Shown here piece after piece: positions 25,428-34,435 of a stretch of DNA of 64,000 bases. The stretch spans positions 1 to 64,000 of the forward strand of contig JANMMT010000105.1 of NCBI GenBank assembly GCA_031373545.1. Direction: 5' to 3'. Made by a program: the position numbers and the translations under genes. Numbering within the stretch: the first letter of the stretch is position 1; each line of letters starts with the position of its first letter. The stretch is from JADCCX01 sp031373545. Lineage in GTDB: Bacteria > Pseudomonadota > Alphaproteobacteria > Rhizobiales > Beijerinckiaceae. The notes under the pieces were generated by a model. It ran no database searches. It was given only the letters and a program-made list of their open reading frames with translations, and had not been told where the DNA came from.

Positions 25428-27226
25428 GAGCGGTTTTCCTGATTGGTGACAGGCACGCCCGTTGCGCCCTGCAGCAGCGCCATCTGCTGGCGTACATTCT
25501 GTTGCGGCGGTGCGGAGCGAGGCGCGGATGGCGCGGCGGCATTGGCCTGCGCCATGGTCGCCTTGCGGTAATCATCCCGCGTGACAATCTGCAAACGCCC
25601 CTCATGCACGCGGCCGACAAAATCCACCGCCGCCAGCAGCGGGGCTTTGTGCGAGACGACGATGACAATGGAGCCCTGCGCCCGCGCGGCATTCAATGCA
25701 GAGACAAGGGCCACCTCGCCTTCCGAATCAAGGTTGGAATTGGGCTCATCCAGCAGGATCAGGAACGGATTGCGGAACATGGCGCGCGCCAGGCCCACGC
25801 GCTGGCGCTGGCCGCCCGAGAGGGTCTGCCCGCCTTCACCCACGCGCGTCGCATAGCCATCGGTGAGGTGCAGGATCAGGTCATGGGCACCGGCAGCCTT
25901 GGCTGCGGCCACGACTTCCTCATCCCCGGCGCCAGGGATGAAGCGAGCGATGTTTTCCGCCACCGTGCCATCGAACAGTTCCACATCCTGCGGCATGTAG
26001 CCCACATGGCAACCCAATTGCTCGGGGCTCCATTGGTCCAGCGACGCGCCGTCGATGCGGATGGTGCCGCGCATGGCGGGCCAGACCGAAGCCAGCACGC
26101 GCATCAGCGTGGACTTGCCGCTGCCGCTGGGGCCGATCAGCATGAGGCCCTGCCCGGCCTTGAGATCGAACGATGCGCCGGCGACCAGCGGCGTCTGCCG
26201 TCCGGGCACGGTCACCATGATGTCGTCTGCCGCAAACCTGTTCCGGGGCACGGGCAGCGCGGTGCGCTCGGGCTCAGAGGCGAGGTTTCCCAGCAGATCA
26301 TCGAGGCGTGCAAAAGACAGGCGCGCGGCGATGAAGCTCTTCCAGTGCGCCACGGCGGTCTCAATGGGGGCCAGCGCCCGCGACGTGAGGATGGAGGCCG
26401 CAATCATCGCGCCCGGCGACATCTGCTGGATGATGACAAGGTAGGCACCCATACCCAGAACAGCGGACTGAAAGGCGAACCTGAACACCTTGGCCATGGA
26501 GCCGATGCTGTTTGTGGTGTCCGACAGCATCAGATTGGAGCGCACGAAGCGCTCGTTCAACACCTGCCAGCGCGCGGCCATGGTGTCGCCCATGCCCATG
26601 GCCTGCACGGCCTCGGCATTGCGGCGGTTGGCCTCCGCCAGCATATGGCGCTCGGCGGCGGCGCGGGTCAATGCCAGCGTCTGCTGCTGCGAGCCCCGCT
26701 CGCTCCACAAGGTGAGGCCCATGATGATCACGGCACCAACGATGGTCATGACGCCGAGATAGGGGTGCAGAATAAAGCAGCCAATGAAGAAGATCGGCAT
26801 GAAAGGCATGTCGAAGAAAGCGGTCGGCCCCTGGCTGGAGAGAAATCCGCGCACAGTGTCCAGATCGCGGACCCCCTGCATGGATTGATCAGGCCGCGCC
26901 CCGCGCAGATGCAACCGGCGCGTGATGCCAAACACGCCGGCGGACAGCACGCGGTCGAACTCCGCACCAATGCGCGCCAGCATGCGCGTGCGCGAAGCAT
27001 CCAGAATGCCCTGCACCGCATAAGCCACCAGCACGATCAGGGAGATGCCGATCAGGGTGGGGACGCTGCGGCTGGAGAGCACGCGGTCATAGACCTGCAG
27101 CATGTAGATCGAACTGGTCAGCATGAGCAGGCTGATGCAGGCGGAAAACACCCCGATGCCCACGAAACCCATGCGCAGCGCTTTCAGCGCATCGGTCGCC
27201 GGTTTGGGCTTTTGATTGGGCCGCAT
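25424..27226 (-). CDS. Type I secretion ABC transporter, permease/ATPase (PrtD-like)
   Basis: A 600-residue exporter half-transporter. Residues about 20-300 form the transmembrane domain (MLQVYDRVLSSRSVPTL, six helices); the nucleotide-binding domain has Walker A GPSGSGKST, ABC signature LSGGQRQRVGLARA and Walker B FLILLDEPNS. No N-terminal peptidase (C39) domain is present, so it belongs to the RTX type. A glycine-, proline- and glutamine-rich tail follows the ATPase. The ATG used has AGGAG nine bases upstream; longer in-frame starts are unlikely. It is cotranscribed with the HlyD-like gene. Confidence 0.94.
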   Translation of the reverse strand: MRPNQKPKPATDALKALRMGFVGIGVFSACISLLMLTSSIYMLQVYDRVLSSRSVPTLIGISLIVLVAYAVQGILDASRTRMLARIGAEFDRVLSAGVFGITRRLHLRGARPDQSMQGVRDLDTVRGFLSSQGPTAFFDMPFMPIFFIGCFILHPYLGVMTIVGAVIIMGLTLWSERGSQQQTLALTRAAAERHMLAEANRRNAEAVQAMGMGDTMAARWQVLNERFVRSNLMLSDTTNSIGSMAKVFRFAFQSAVLGMGAYLVIIQQMSPGAMIAASILTSRALAPIETAVAHWKSFIAARLSFARLDDLLGNLASEPERTALPVPRNRFAADDIMVTVPGRQTPLVAGASFDLKAGQGLMLIGPSGSGKSTLMRVLASVWPAMRGTIRIDGASLDQWSPEQLGCHVGYMPQDVELFDGTVAENIARFIPGAGDEEVVAAAKAAGAHDLILHLTDGYATRVGEGGQTLSGGQRQRVGLARAMFRNPFLILLDEPNSNLDSEGEVALVSALNAARAQGSIVIVVSHKAPLLAAVDFVGRVHEGRLQIVTRDDYRKATMAQANAAAPSAPRSAPPQQNVRQQMALLQGATGVPVTNQENRS

Positions 27227-27381
27227 ACTTGCCAACTCCTGCGGGTCCTGCCGGCCCTCATTGTTCTGTCTTCTGACCACATGTTGAGGAGTTTCGCATC
27301 CTGTCAACGCATGCCGATTGCGCGCAGAGCCAGCTTCCCCAGCGGCATTTGTCAAATTGCCGCCAAAAATTCAAGGATCAG

Positions 27382-28503
27382 TTAAGTCTTGCGAATTTGC
27401 CCCGCAGCCACGGTGTATAGGCCGGAATGCTGCGGCAGGCCCGCGAAAAGTTCAAGGTCAGTTCCTGTCATCCAGACCTGCCCGCCCAATGCACCGAGCC
27501 GCTCGAACAGTGCGGCGCGGCGTCCGCCATCCAGGTGGGCCGCCACCTCATCCAGCAGGATCAGCGGTGCCATGCCGGACATCTGCCGCACAAGCGCCGC
27601 ATGGGCGAGGATCAGCCCCACCAGCAAGGCCTTCTGCTCACCGGTCGAGCAAAGCTCCGCCGGCATGTCCTTGGGCGCGTGGCGCACGGCGAGATCCGTC
27701 GTATTGGGGCCGATCAGCGTGCGCCCTGCGGCGCGGTCCCGGCGGCGGTTGTCGCGCAGCGCGGATGCATACCACTCCTCCGCCGCCAAGGCCGATGTGC
27801 TAGCCAGGGCCGCGTCGAGTTCCCCCTCAAGGGACAGCACGGCATCGGGAAACGGCGAGGCCGCATCATGCTGTGCACGGATAAGGGCCCCGAGGCGACC
27901 CACGGTTTCGCCGCGCGCTGCAGTGGCGGCGATCGCTGCTTCAGCCAGTTCACGCTCGATCGCATCCAGCCAACGCGGGTCGGCGTCATCATCTTCCAGC
28001 AGTCTGTTTCGGGCCCGCAAGGTCTTGTCGAGCGCATTCATACGCGTGCCGTGGCCGGGATCCACCGCCAGCACGAGGCGATCGAGAAAGCGCCGCCTGT
28101 CCCCGGCTGGTCCGCGAAACAGGCCATCGTGATCCGGCGTCAGCCAGACGATGCGGCAGTGATCCATGAACGCGGTGGCGGAGGGCGCAGGTTCCCGGTC
28201 AATGCGGATGCGCCGCCCGCCGCCCTCGCCTGCATCAAAACCGATGCCCAGATGCGCGGGTCCGACAGCGCCCTCGATCTCGACCGAGACGGCATAGCCC
28301 CCCGATCCCCCCTGACGGGCCAGGCGCGTGCTGTCCGCCCGCCGCAGGCCGCGCCCTGGCGTGAGAAGCGAGATCGCCTCCAGGATGTTGGTCTTGCCCG
28401 CGCCGTTCTCGCCGACAAGCGCCAGCATCGGTTCACTGACACGCAGGTCAAGCGCGGCGTAATTGCGAAACTCCGACAGAACGAGGCGCTGGATATGGCT
28501 CAA
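27382..28503 (-). CDS. recF: DNA replication and repair protein RecF
   Basis: RecF is an SMC-like ATPase that loads RecA with RecO and RecR at single-strand gaps. The 373-residue protein has Walker A ENGAGKTN at about residue 33, the ABC signature-like STGEQKALLVGLILAHA, and Walker B LILLDEVAAHLD. It follows dnaN by 25 bp on the same strand in the common dnaA-dnaN-recF order. The last 150 bases before the secretion operon have no gene. Confidence 0.96.
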   Translation of the reverse strand: MSHIQRLVLSEFRNYAALDLRVSEPMLALVGENGAGKTNILEAISLLTPGRGLRRADSTRLARQGGSGGYAVSVEIEGAVGPAHLGIGFDAGEGGGRRIRIDREPAPSATAFMDHCRIVWLTPDHDGLFRGPAGDRRRFLDRLVLAVDPGHGTRMNALDKTLRARNRLLEDDDADPRWLDAIERELAEAAIAATAARGETVGRLGALIRAQHDAASPFPDAVLSLEGELDAALASTSALAAEEWYASALRDNRRRDRAAGRTLIGPNTTDLAVRHAPKDMPAELCSTGEQKALLVGLILAHAALVRQMSGMAPLILLDEVAAHLDGGRRAALFERLGALGGQVWMTGTDLELFAGLPQHSGLYTVAAGQIRKT

Positions 28504-28528
28504 GTGGAGGCCCTGGGACAGGCGCGCA

Positions 28529-29647
28529 TCACACCCGCATCGGCATCAGCACATAGAGCGTGGAGGCGCCCTCGCGGTCCTGAATCACGGTGGGCGACGA
28601 CGGGTCCGCCAGCTTGAACAGCGCTGTATCACCTTCAAGTTGTCCTGCGATATCAAGAAGATAGCGTGCGTTGAAGCCGATGTCGATCGCCCCTGCCTCG
28701 TAATCCACTTCCAGCTCTTCTACCGCATTGCCCGCATCGGGATTGTTGACGGAGAGGGTGAGCTTGCGCTCGGTCAGCGAGAGCTTCACCGCGCGGCCGC
28801 GCTCGGAGGAAATCGTCGAGACACGGTCCACCGATTTGGTGAACTCGGCGCGCTCCACCACGAGGCGCTTGTCATTGCCAAGGGGAATAACCCGGGTGTA
28901 ATCGGGGAAGGTGCCGTCGATCAGCTTGGAAATCAGCACGACACTGCCCACCACGAAGCGAATCTTGGCGGTGGAGAGTTCCACCACCACATCGCCGCTG
29001 AACTCGCCGACGAGCTTGACCACTTCCGCCACGGTCTTGCGCGGGATGATCACGCCGGGCATGCCGGCTGCGCCCGCAGGTGATGGCAGCTCCGAGCGCG
29101 CCAAGCGGTGCCCATCGGTCGCGACCGTCCGCAACATCACGCCCGCATCGGTGTCGACGGTATGGATGTAAATGCCGTTGAGATAATAGCGTGTTTCCTC
29201 GGTCGAGATGGCAAACTGCGTCTTTTCGATCAGCCGCTGCAGTTCCTTTGAGGCAATGGTGAAACGGTGCGTCAACTCGCCCGCGGCCATATCGGGGAAA
29301 TCCACCTCGGGAAGGGATTGCAACGTGAAACGCGAGCGGCCGGATTTGATGGTGAGCTGACCACCATCGATGCCGCTTTCAATGGACACCTGCGCTCCAT
29401 CGGAAAGCTTGCGCACGATGTCATAGAGCGTGTGGGCCGGCACGGTGATGGCACCGTCCATGCCGCTTTGCGCGGCGAGTGTTTCGGTCACCTCGATATC
29501 GAGATCCGTCGCTTTGAGTTGCAGACTTCCACCCAGGGCCTTCAACAGGACGTTGGACAGGATGGGAATCGTGTTGCGCCGCTCGACGACGCGGTGAACG
29601 TGCCCCAGCGACTTCAACAGGGCGGCTTGCTCGACTGTAACCTTCAT
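28529..29647 (-). CDS. dnaN: DNA polymerase III beta sliding clamp
   Basis: DnaN is the ring-shaped processivity clamp of the replicase. The 372-residue protein consists of three similar domains; recognisable segments are MKVTVEQAALLKSLGHVHRVVERR at the start, ELPSPAGAAGMPGVIIPRKT in the middle and YVLMPMRV at the end. The ATG used gives the usual N-terminus; a longer in-frame frame upstream lacks clamp similarity. It lies 140 bp downstream of dnaA and 25 bp upstream of recF, probably all in one transcript. Confidence 0.97.
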   Translation of the reverse strand: MKVTVEQAALLKSLGHVHRVVERRNTIPILSNVLLKALGGSLQLKATDLDIEVTETLAAQSGMDGAITVPAHTLYDIVRKLSDGAQVSIESGIDGGQLTIKSGRSRFTLQSLPEVDFPDMAAGELTHRFTIASKELQRLIEKTQFAISTEETRYYLNGIYIHTVDTDAGVMLRTVATDGHRLARSELPSPAGAAGMPGVIIPRKTVAEVVKLVGEFSGDVVVELSTAKIRFVVGSVVLISKLIDGTFPDYTRVIPLGNDKRLVVERAEFTKSVDRVSTISSERGRAVKLSLTERKLTLSVNNPDAGNAVEELEVDYEAGAIDIGFNARYLLDIAGQLEGDTALFKLADPSSPTVIQDREGASTLYVLMPMRV

Positions 29648-29787
29648 GATGTCCCAAACAGGCTGGCAGAATCGCGGGGATTCAGCAATTTCATTTGCGG
29701 ACGTTGCCGCAGCGCCTGCCAAAACTCAAGGCGCGGGCCCAATCATCCCCCGCTCAATTCGCGGGACATGCGCAGATATGTCAGCTT

Positions 29788-31374
29788 TTATTCCTGCAGC
29801 ATGCGCTTGAGCAAATCGATTTCCCCGGCCAGACCCATATCCTTGCCGGACAACCCTTCGATCTTGCGCACCGCATGCAGCACGGTCGTGTGATCGCGTC
29901 CGCCAAAGCGCCGTCCGATCTCCGGCAGCGAACGCAATGTCAGCGCTTTGGAGAGATACATCGCGATTTGCCTGGGGCGCACCACCGCCGCCGTGCGGCG
30001 CGAGGAGAGGATATCCGCCTTGCTGACGTTGAAGTGATTGGCCACGAGGCGCTGGATGTCCTCGATGCGCACCTTCTTGGGTTCGCGCACACGGATCAGA
30101 TCCTTGATGGCCTGCTCGGCCATGGCAATGTCGATGGGTGCCTTGACCAGAGTGGCATGGGCCAGCATGCGGTTGACCGCGCCCTCCAGATCCCGGCCAT
30201 TGGCGGTGAGCTCCCGCGCAAGCCACGTCACCACCTCGGGACGCACCTCAAACGAAACCAGATGACCGCGCGCCACGGCAATGCGCGCTTCGAGTATCTT
30301 GACGCGCAGGTCTTCATCGAGCTGGCCCATTTCCACGACGAGGCCCGCCTGCAGGCGCGAGCGCATGCGATCCTCGATGCCCTCCAGATCGGATGGCGGG
30401 CGGTCGGCCGCCACGATGACCTGCTTGCCCGCATCGATGAGGGCGTTGAGCGTGTGACAGAACTCCTGCTGGATCGATTTGCCGGTCAGGAACTGCACAT
30501 CATCCACCACCAGCACGTCGATGGCGCGCAACTTTTCCTTGAAGGCGATCGCCGTGTGCGATTTCAGCGCCGAGACAAAGCCGTACATGAAGCGCTCAGC
30601 CGTGAGGTAGACCACGCGGCGGCCGCTCAGCTCGAGCGCCTGCGCCAGTGCCTGCCCCAGATGCGTCTTGCCCAGACCCACGGCGGCGTGAATGTAGAGC
30701 GGATTGTAGATCGGCGCATCTCCGGGACGGGCCTGTGCAATCTGCTGCGCCGCCAGATGGGCAAATGCATTGGATTTGCCGGTCAGGAACGAGTCGAAGG
30801 TGTAGCGCTTGTCGAGCGGCGATCCGGCCAGCACATCCGCCTCCAGGTTGCCGGGAGACGACGACACATCGCGAGGGACTTCATTGCCGCCCACAAGTTT
30901 GAGCAGGGGAGCCCGGTTTTCTCCCGGTGCGGGCAAGGGCGCGGCCTTTGCAGCGACAGCCTTCTGTCCATTGATGCGCACGACAATGGCCACTTCCTCC
31001 GCACCGCATTCGGCATCGATGAAATAGCGCTGCAGGCGCTCGCGGTAATGGGCGTTGACCCAGCTGCGCAAGAACTTGGTTGGCACGCTCAAACTGATGA
31101 CACCGTCCTGCGCCTCCACGAATTCCATGCGGGCAAACCAGCTGCCGTAGACATCCTCACCCACTTCCGCACGCAGCACCTGGCGAATGCGCGCCCATGC
31201 GGTGCGGGCCGCTTCGGCATTGCCACGGCCCGAGGCTGCAGCTTCTTGACGAGGCGTCACGGACTGAATGGCCGATTGTTCTTCAGAGTGACCGGCAGGC
31301 TGAATGGGGCGGACGGACATCGCATCGAAGTGCGGCGGGCGATCTGCAAACTCTTCGTGGTTTTTGGCATACAT
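29788..31374 (-). CDS. dnaA: Chromosomal replication initiator protein DnaA
   Basis: DnaA binds origin DnaA boxes, oligomerises with ATP and melts the origin. The 528-residue protein has the N-terminal domain I, a variable linker, AAA+ Walker A VGLGKTHLGQAL, Walker B VLVVDDVQFL, and the C-terminal helix-turn-helix with RDHTTVLHAVRKIEG. It is a normal alphaproteobacterial length. The ATG used (MYAKNHEEF) follows only a weak GGA; a TTG four codons earlier and an ATG 18 codons in are alternatives. Its upstream region is AT-rich and contains a DnaA box and a CtrA site. Confidence 0.97.
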   Translation of the reverse strand: MYAKNHEEFADRPPHFDAMSVRPIQPAGHSEEQSAIQSVTPRQEAAASGRGNAEAARTAWARIRQVLRAEVGEDVYGSWFARMEFVEAQDGVISLSVPTKFLRSWVNAHYRERLQRYFIDAECGAEEVAIVVRINGQKAVAAKAAPLPAPGENRAPLLKLVGGNEVPRDVSSSPGNLEADVLAGSPLDKRYTFDSFLTGKSNAFAHLAAQQIAQARPGDAPIYNPLYIHAAVGLGKTHLGQALAQALELSGRRVVYLTAERFMYGFVSALKSHTAIAFKEKLRAIDVLVVDDVQFLTGKSIQQEFCHTLNALIDAGKQVIVAADRPPSDLEGIEDRMRSRLQAGLVVEMGQLDEDLRVKILEARIAVARGHLVSFEVRPEVVTWLARELTANGRDLEGAVNRMLAHATLVKAPIDIAMAEQAIKDLIRVREPKKVRIEDIQRLVANHFNVSKADILSSRRTAAVVRPRQIAMYLSKALTLRSLPEIGRRFGGRDHTTVLHAVRKIEGLSGKDMGLAGEIDLLKRMLQE

Positions 31375-31791
31375 CGAATATTCCAATCAATTTTGGTCGA
31401 GAAGAGGTCTCCGGAAAACCGGAACCGCGGCCTGGCGACAGAAGAAGAAGGGGGGCGTTTAAATGGGAAGCGCCTGCAGAGACTCTAGCTCAGGCAGTGC
31501 AACCCGGGCTTGAGGCAACAGCGTGGACTGCACCACCGGTGCAACATAGGCGACGTCATCACTTTCTCCCATAACCCGCGCCCTGCTCAACGCCCGAACA
31601 GACCACCGGCATTCACCCCGATGATTGAAAATCCACCATGCAGACCTGCGCAATGTGCAAACCTGCGGCCCCGCGTGACGTTATTTATGTGTGTCCTGCG
31701 ACAAGAACTGTGTAGCGGGCGAATGATCAGGGGTGCAATGCAGATAATTTAGTCCCTGTCGGACCACTGGTCCTGCGCGCCAGCCGACGCG

Positions 31792-31800
31792 TTATCCACA
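31792..31800 (+). promoter_or_regulatory. Perfect DnaA box
   Basis: TTATCCACA matches the DnaA box consensus at all nine positions. It is in the AT-rich region before dnaA, about 420 bp from the chosen start. It could take part in origin binding or in DnaA autoregulation. Confidence 0.6.
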
Positions 31801-31915
31801 GCATGTGCAGGAAAGCTAACGGCTTGAGATTCCGACACGAAACTGTCGCATTCAACTATGCCGGCTCATTCATTACGAGAGCGGAACGTCTTTTTTGCGA
31901 CCTTGAAGGAAAACC

Positions 31916-31930
31916 TTAAGAAAGCGTTAA
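31916..31930. promoter_or_regulatory. CtrA-type site TTAA-N7-TTAA
   Basis: TTAAGAAAGCGTTAAC carries two perfect TTAA half-sites with a seven-base spacer and the trailing C preferred by CtrA. It lies between the DnaA box and the weaker opposite-strand box, where Caulobacter-type CtrA would repress replication initiation. It is a consensus match only. Confidence 0.5.
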
Positions 31931-32095
31931 CTTTTGCATTCGCGAACGCTTACCTTGCAAATCATTGAATCAAATCACTTATTTTTGATCGGTTTTGGCT
32001 ACCCCGTCAAATTGCATGCAAGACGCGAGTCAAGGCGGTTGACCTGCAATTTGGTGGATAAATTCAGACGTGTGAAAAAAGTCGCATTTAGATCA

Positions 32096-33427
32096 TCATG
32101 CCAGCGTTTCCTCGAAGCGCACGGGCTGACCGCGACCTGCGCCTGTCAGATCGCCCTCCCACATCACGCGCTGGCCGCGAATGAATGTGCCCACCGGCCA
32201 GCCCTGCACGGATACGCCGTCATAGGGCGTCCAGCCGCAGCGTGAGGCGATCCAGCGGTTGGTGATGGTCTCGCGGCGCTTCATGTCGACAATGGTGAAG
32301 TCGCCGTCATAGCCGACCGCGATGCGTCCCTTGCGGGCGATGCCGAAGAGGCGCTTGGGGCCGGCGCTGGTGAGGTCAACGAAGCGCTCCAGCGAAAGAC
32401 GTCCGGCGTTCACATGATCAAGCATGATGGGCACGAGGGTCTGCACCCCCGTCATGCCCGAATGGGTGGCGGGGTAGGCGTGGGATTTCTCCTCATGGGT
32501 GTGGGGTGCATGGTCTGATCCCAGCACGTCCACCACGCCTTGGCCGATGCCCCGCCAGATGCCCTGGCGGTGGGGCTCATCGCGCACGGGCGGATTCATC
32601 TGCGCATAGGCCCCCAGCTGGTCATAGCAATCAGGCGCGGCCAGCGTCAGGTGATGGGGCGTCGCCTCACAGGTCGCCACATCCTTGTGGGCGGCGAGAT
32701 AGATTATCTCGTCAGCGGTGGAGATGTGGAGGACATGAATGCGCGCGCCGGTCTCGCGGGCGATACCCACCAGCCGCTTCGTGCAGCGCAGCGCTGTCTC
32801 CACATCGCGCCAGACCGGATGCGATGAGGGGTCACCCGGCACGCGCAAGTGCATGCGCTCGCGCAGGCGCGGTTCATCCTCGGAGTGGAACGCGGCACGG
32901 CGCCGGGTGCGTTTCAAGATTTCGCGCACGCCCGCGTCATCCTCCACCAGCAGCGAGCCCGTGGAGGAGCCCATGAACACCTTGATTCCTGGCGTGCCGG
33001 GCAGGCGCTCCAACTCCGGAATGTCTCGCGCGTTCTCGTGCGTGCCGCCCACCCAGAACGCATGTTCGCAGTGCATGCGCCCGCGCGCGGCCTTGAGCTT
33101 GTCCTCCAGCGTGGCGGCGGAGGTCGTGAGCGGGTTGGTGTTCGGCATTTCGAACACAGCGGTGACCCCGCCCAACACAGCGGCGCGCGAGCCTGTTTCA
33201 AGATCCTCCTTGTGCGTCAGGCCGGGCTCACGGAAATGAACCTGGCTGTCGATGACGCCGGGAAGGATGTGCAGGCCCGTGCAATCCACCACTTCGCCCG
33301 CGCTGGCTCCGCCCAGACTGCCGATGGCGGCGATGGCGCCATCCGTGATGCCGATGTCGCGTGCGCCCGTGCCATCGTGGTTGACCACAGTGCCGCCACG
33401 CAGAATGAGATCGTAGGTCTGTGCCAT
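32096..33427 (-). CDS. pyrC: Dihydroorotase
   Basis: Dihydroorotase cyclises carbamoyl-aspartate in pyrimidine synthesis. The 443-residue amidohydrolase has the metal-binding VHFREPG motif (about residue 63), the carboxylated-lysine region GIKVFMGSSTGSLL, LHISTADE and the DHAPHTHEEK segment. These are typical of the class I bacterial enzymes. It is divergent from ygfZ with a 92-bp gap and lies next to the putative origin region. No other pyr gene is in the window. Confidence 0.94.
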   Translation of the reverse strand: MAQTYDLILRGGTVVNHDGTGARDIGITDGAIAAIGSLGGASAGEVVDCTGLHILPGVIDSQVHFREPGLTHKEDLETGSRAAVLGGVTAVFEMPNTNPLTTSAATLEDKLKAARGRMHCEHAFWVGGTHENARDIPELERLPGTPGIKVFMGSSTGSLLVEDDAGVREILKRTRRRAAFHSEDEPRLRERMHLRVPGDPSSHPVWRDVETALRCTKRLVGIARETGARIHVLHISTADEIIYLAAHKDVATCEATPHHLTLAAPDCYDQLGAYAQMNPPVRDEPHRQGIWRGIGQGVVDVLGSDHAPHTHEEKSHAYPATHSGMTGVQTLVPIMLDHVNAGRLSLERFVDLTSAGPKRLFGIARKGRIAVGYDGDFTIVDMKRRETITNRWIASRCGWTPYDGVSVQGWPVGTFIRGQRVMWEGDLTGAGRGQPVRFEETLA

Positions 33428-33519
33428 CTAAAGTCCGTTGTGCTTGTGGCCTTGCTGCAGCCGGACTAATCAAGGTCAACAGCCCGCACAAGCATTCTCG
33501 CGAGGATATACGCATCGAC

Positions 33520-34425
33520 ATGGCGCAGGACACGTTGAAAGATCAATTGCTGGCGACGCTGCTGCCCCATCGCGGTGTCCTGCGTGTCACCGGTGAGGAC
33601 GCACGCGGGTTTCTCGACGGGCTGATCACCAATGCCATGGCGGGCGCGCGGCCCGGTCAGGCGATCCATGCCGCCCTGCTCACACCGCAGGGCAAGATCA
33701 TCACGGATTTCTTCGTCACGGAAGCGGTTGATGACGGCGGCTTCTACCTCGATGTGCCCCTCGTGGCCGCCGGTGACCTCGCGAGGCGGCTGATGCTCTA
33801 CAAGTTGCGCGCCAAGGTCGAAATCTATGATCTGAGCGCCGATGTCGGCGTGCTGGCGCTCTGGGGCGCGCCGTTTGATCCGCAGGGGTATGACCTGGCC
33901 TTTGCCGATCCGCGCGCAGCGGGTGCGGGCCATCGCCTGCTGGTGCCGCGCGGAGCGGGCGAGGCGATCATGGCGGAGCTTGGAGCGGGGCATGCCCCGC
34001 TTGCGGCCTTTCACGCGATGCGGGTGGACCAGGCCCTGTCCGAGGCGGTGTTCGATTTCGCTTTGGGCGACAGCTTTCCCCATGAGATCAACATGGATCA
34101 ATTGCACGGCGTTGATTTTCGCAAGGGTTGCTATGTGGGTCAGGAGGTCGTCTCGCGCATGGAACACCGGGGCACGGCGCGCACGCGGCTGATCGTGCTG
34201 GCCACGCAAGGCGGCCTGACGCCCAGCGAGGGCGCACCCGTGATGGCGGGCGACCGGGATATGGGCCGCGCGGGCACGGGAGCCGCCGGGCGCAGCCTTG
34301 CGATCCTGCGCCTCGACAGGGTCGCGGATGCGCTCGCCGCCGACACGCCCCTCACCGTCGGTGGCCTGGCTGCCTCCCCCGTCCGCCCCCCGTGGTGGAC
34401 GCACCCCTGGCCCTTTCCCGCATGA
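33520..34425 (+). CDS. ygfZ: tRNA-modifying/folate-binding protein YgfZ
   Basis: YgfZ binds tetrahydrofolate and supports iron-sulfur enzyme maturation such as MiaB. The 301-residue protein resembles GcvT and has the family signature KGCYVGQEVVSRMEHRG (about 209-225). The ATG used (MAQDTLKDQLL) is chosen because the longer frame upstream has no family similarity; its GAGGA site lies a little far away. It is the first gene of a plus-strand run of ygfZ, tag, an HD hydrolase and a PTP-like phosphatase. Its stop lies inside a perfect 16-bp palindrome. Confidence 0.92.
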   Translation: MAQDTLKDQLLATLLPHRGVLRVTGEDARGFLDGLITNAMAGARPGQAIHAALLTPQGKIITDFFVTEAVDDGGFYLDVPLVAAGDLARRLMLYKLRAKVEIYDLSADVGVLALWGAPFDPQGYDLAFADPRAAGAGHRLLVPRGAGEAIMAELGAGHAPLAAFHAMRVDQALSEAVFDFALGDSFPHEINMDQLHGVDFRKGCYVGQEVVSRMEHRGTARTRLIVLATQGGLTPSEGAPVMAGDRDMGRAGTGAAGRSLAILRLDRVADALAADTPLTVGGLAASPVRPPWWTHPWPFPA

Positions 34426-34435
34426 GGCCTCATGC
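34420..34435. repeat. Perfect 16-bp palindrome spanning ygfZ stop and tag start
   Basis: GCATGAGGCCTCATGC is a perfect palindrome. It covers the ygfZ TGA (34423-34425) and the tag ATG (34432-34434), so the tag start codon would be in the arm of a hairpin in the mRNA. This could couple tag translation to ygfZ or limit it; this is inference. Confidence 0.55.

Larger units (their letters stand above)
31375..32095. other. Non-coding region upstream of dnaA, candidate replication origin
   Basis: A 721-bp AT-rich stretch without convincing genes lies between dnaA and pyrC. It holds a perfect DnaA box at 31792-31800, a one-mismatch box on the opposite strand (GGTGGATAA at 32053-32061), a perfect CtrA site at 31916-31930, and a long T/A-rich tract (about 31880-32000) suitable as an unwinding element. 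Coding directions diverge around it: mostly minus to the left (22-33 kb) and plus to the right (33.5-46.5 kb). In Caulobacter the origin is elsewhere, so this may be only the dnaA promoter. Origin function is an inference. Confidence 0.45.

Noticed and set aside
31375..32095. GANTC (CcrM-type) sites in the dnaA upstream region
   Set aside because: About four are present, close to the number expected for this length.
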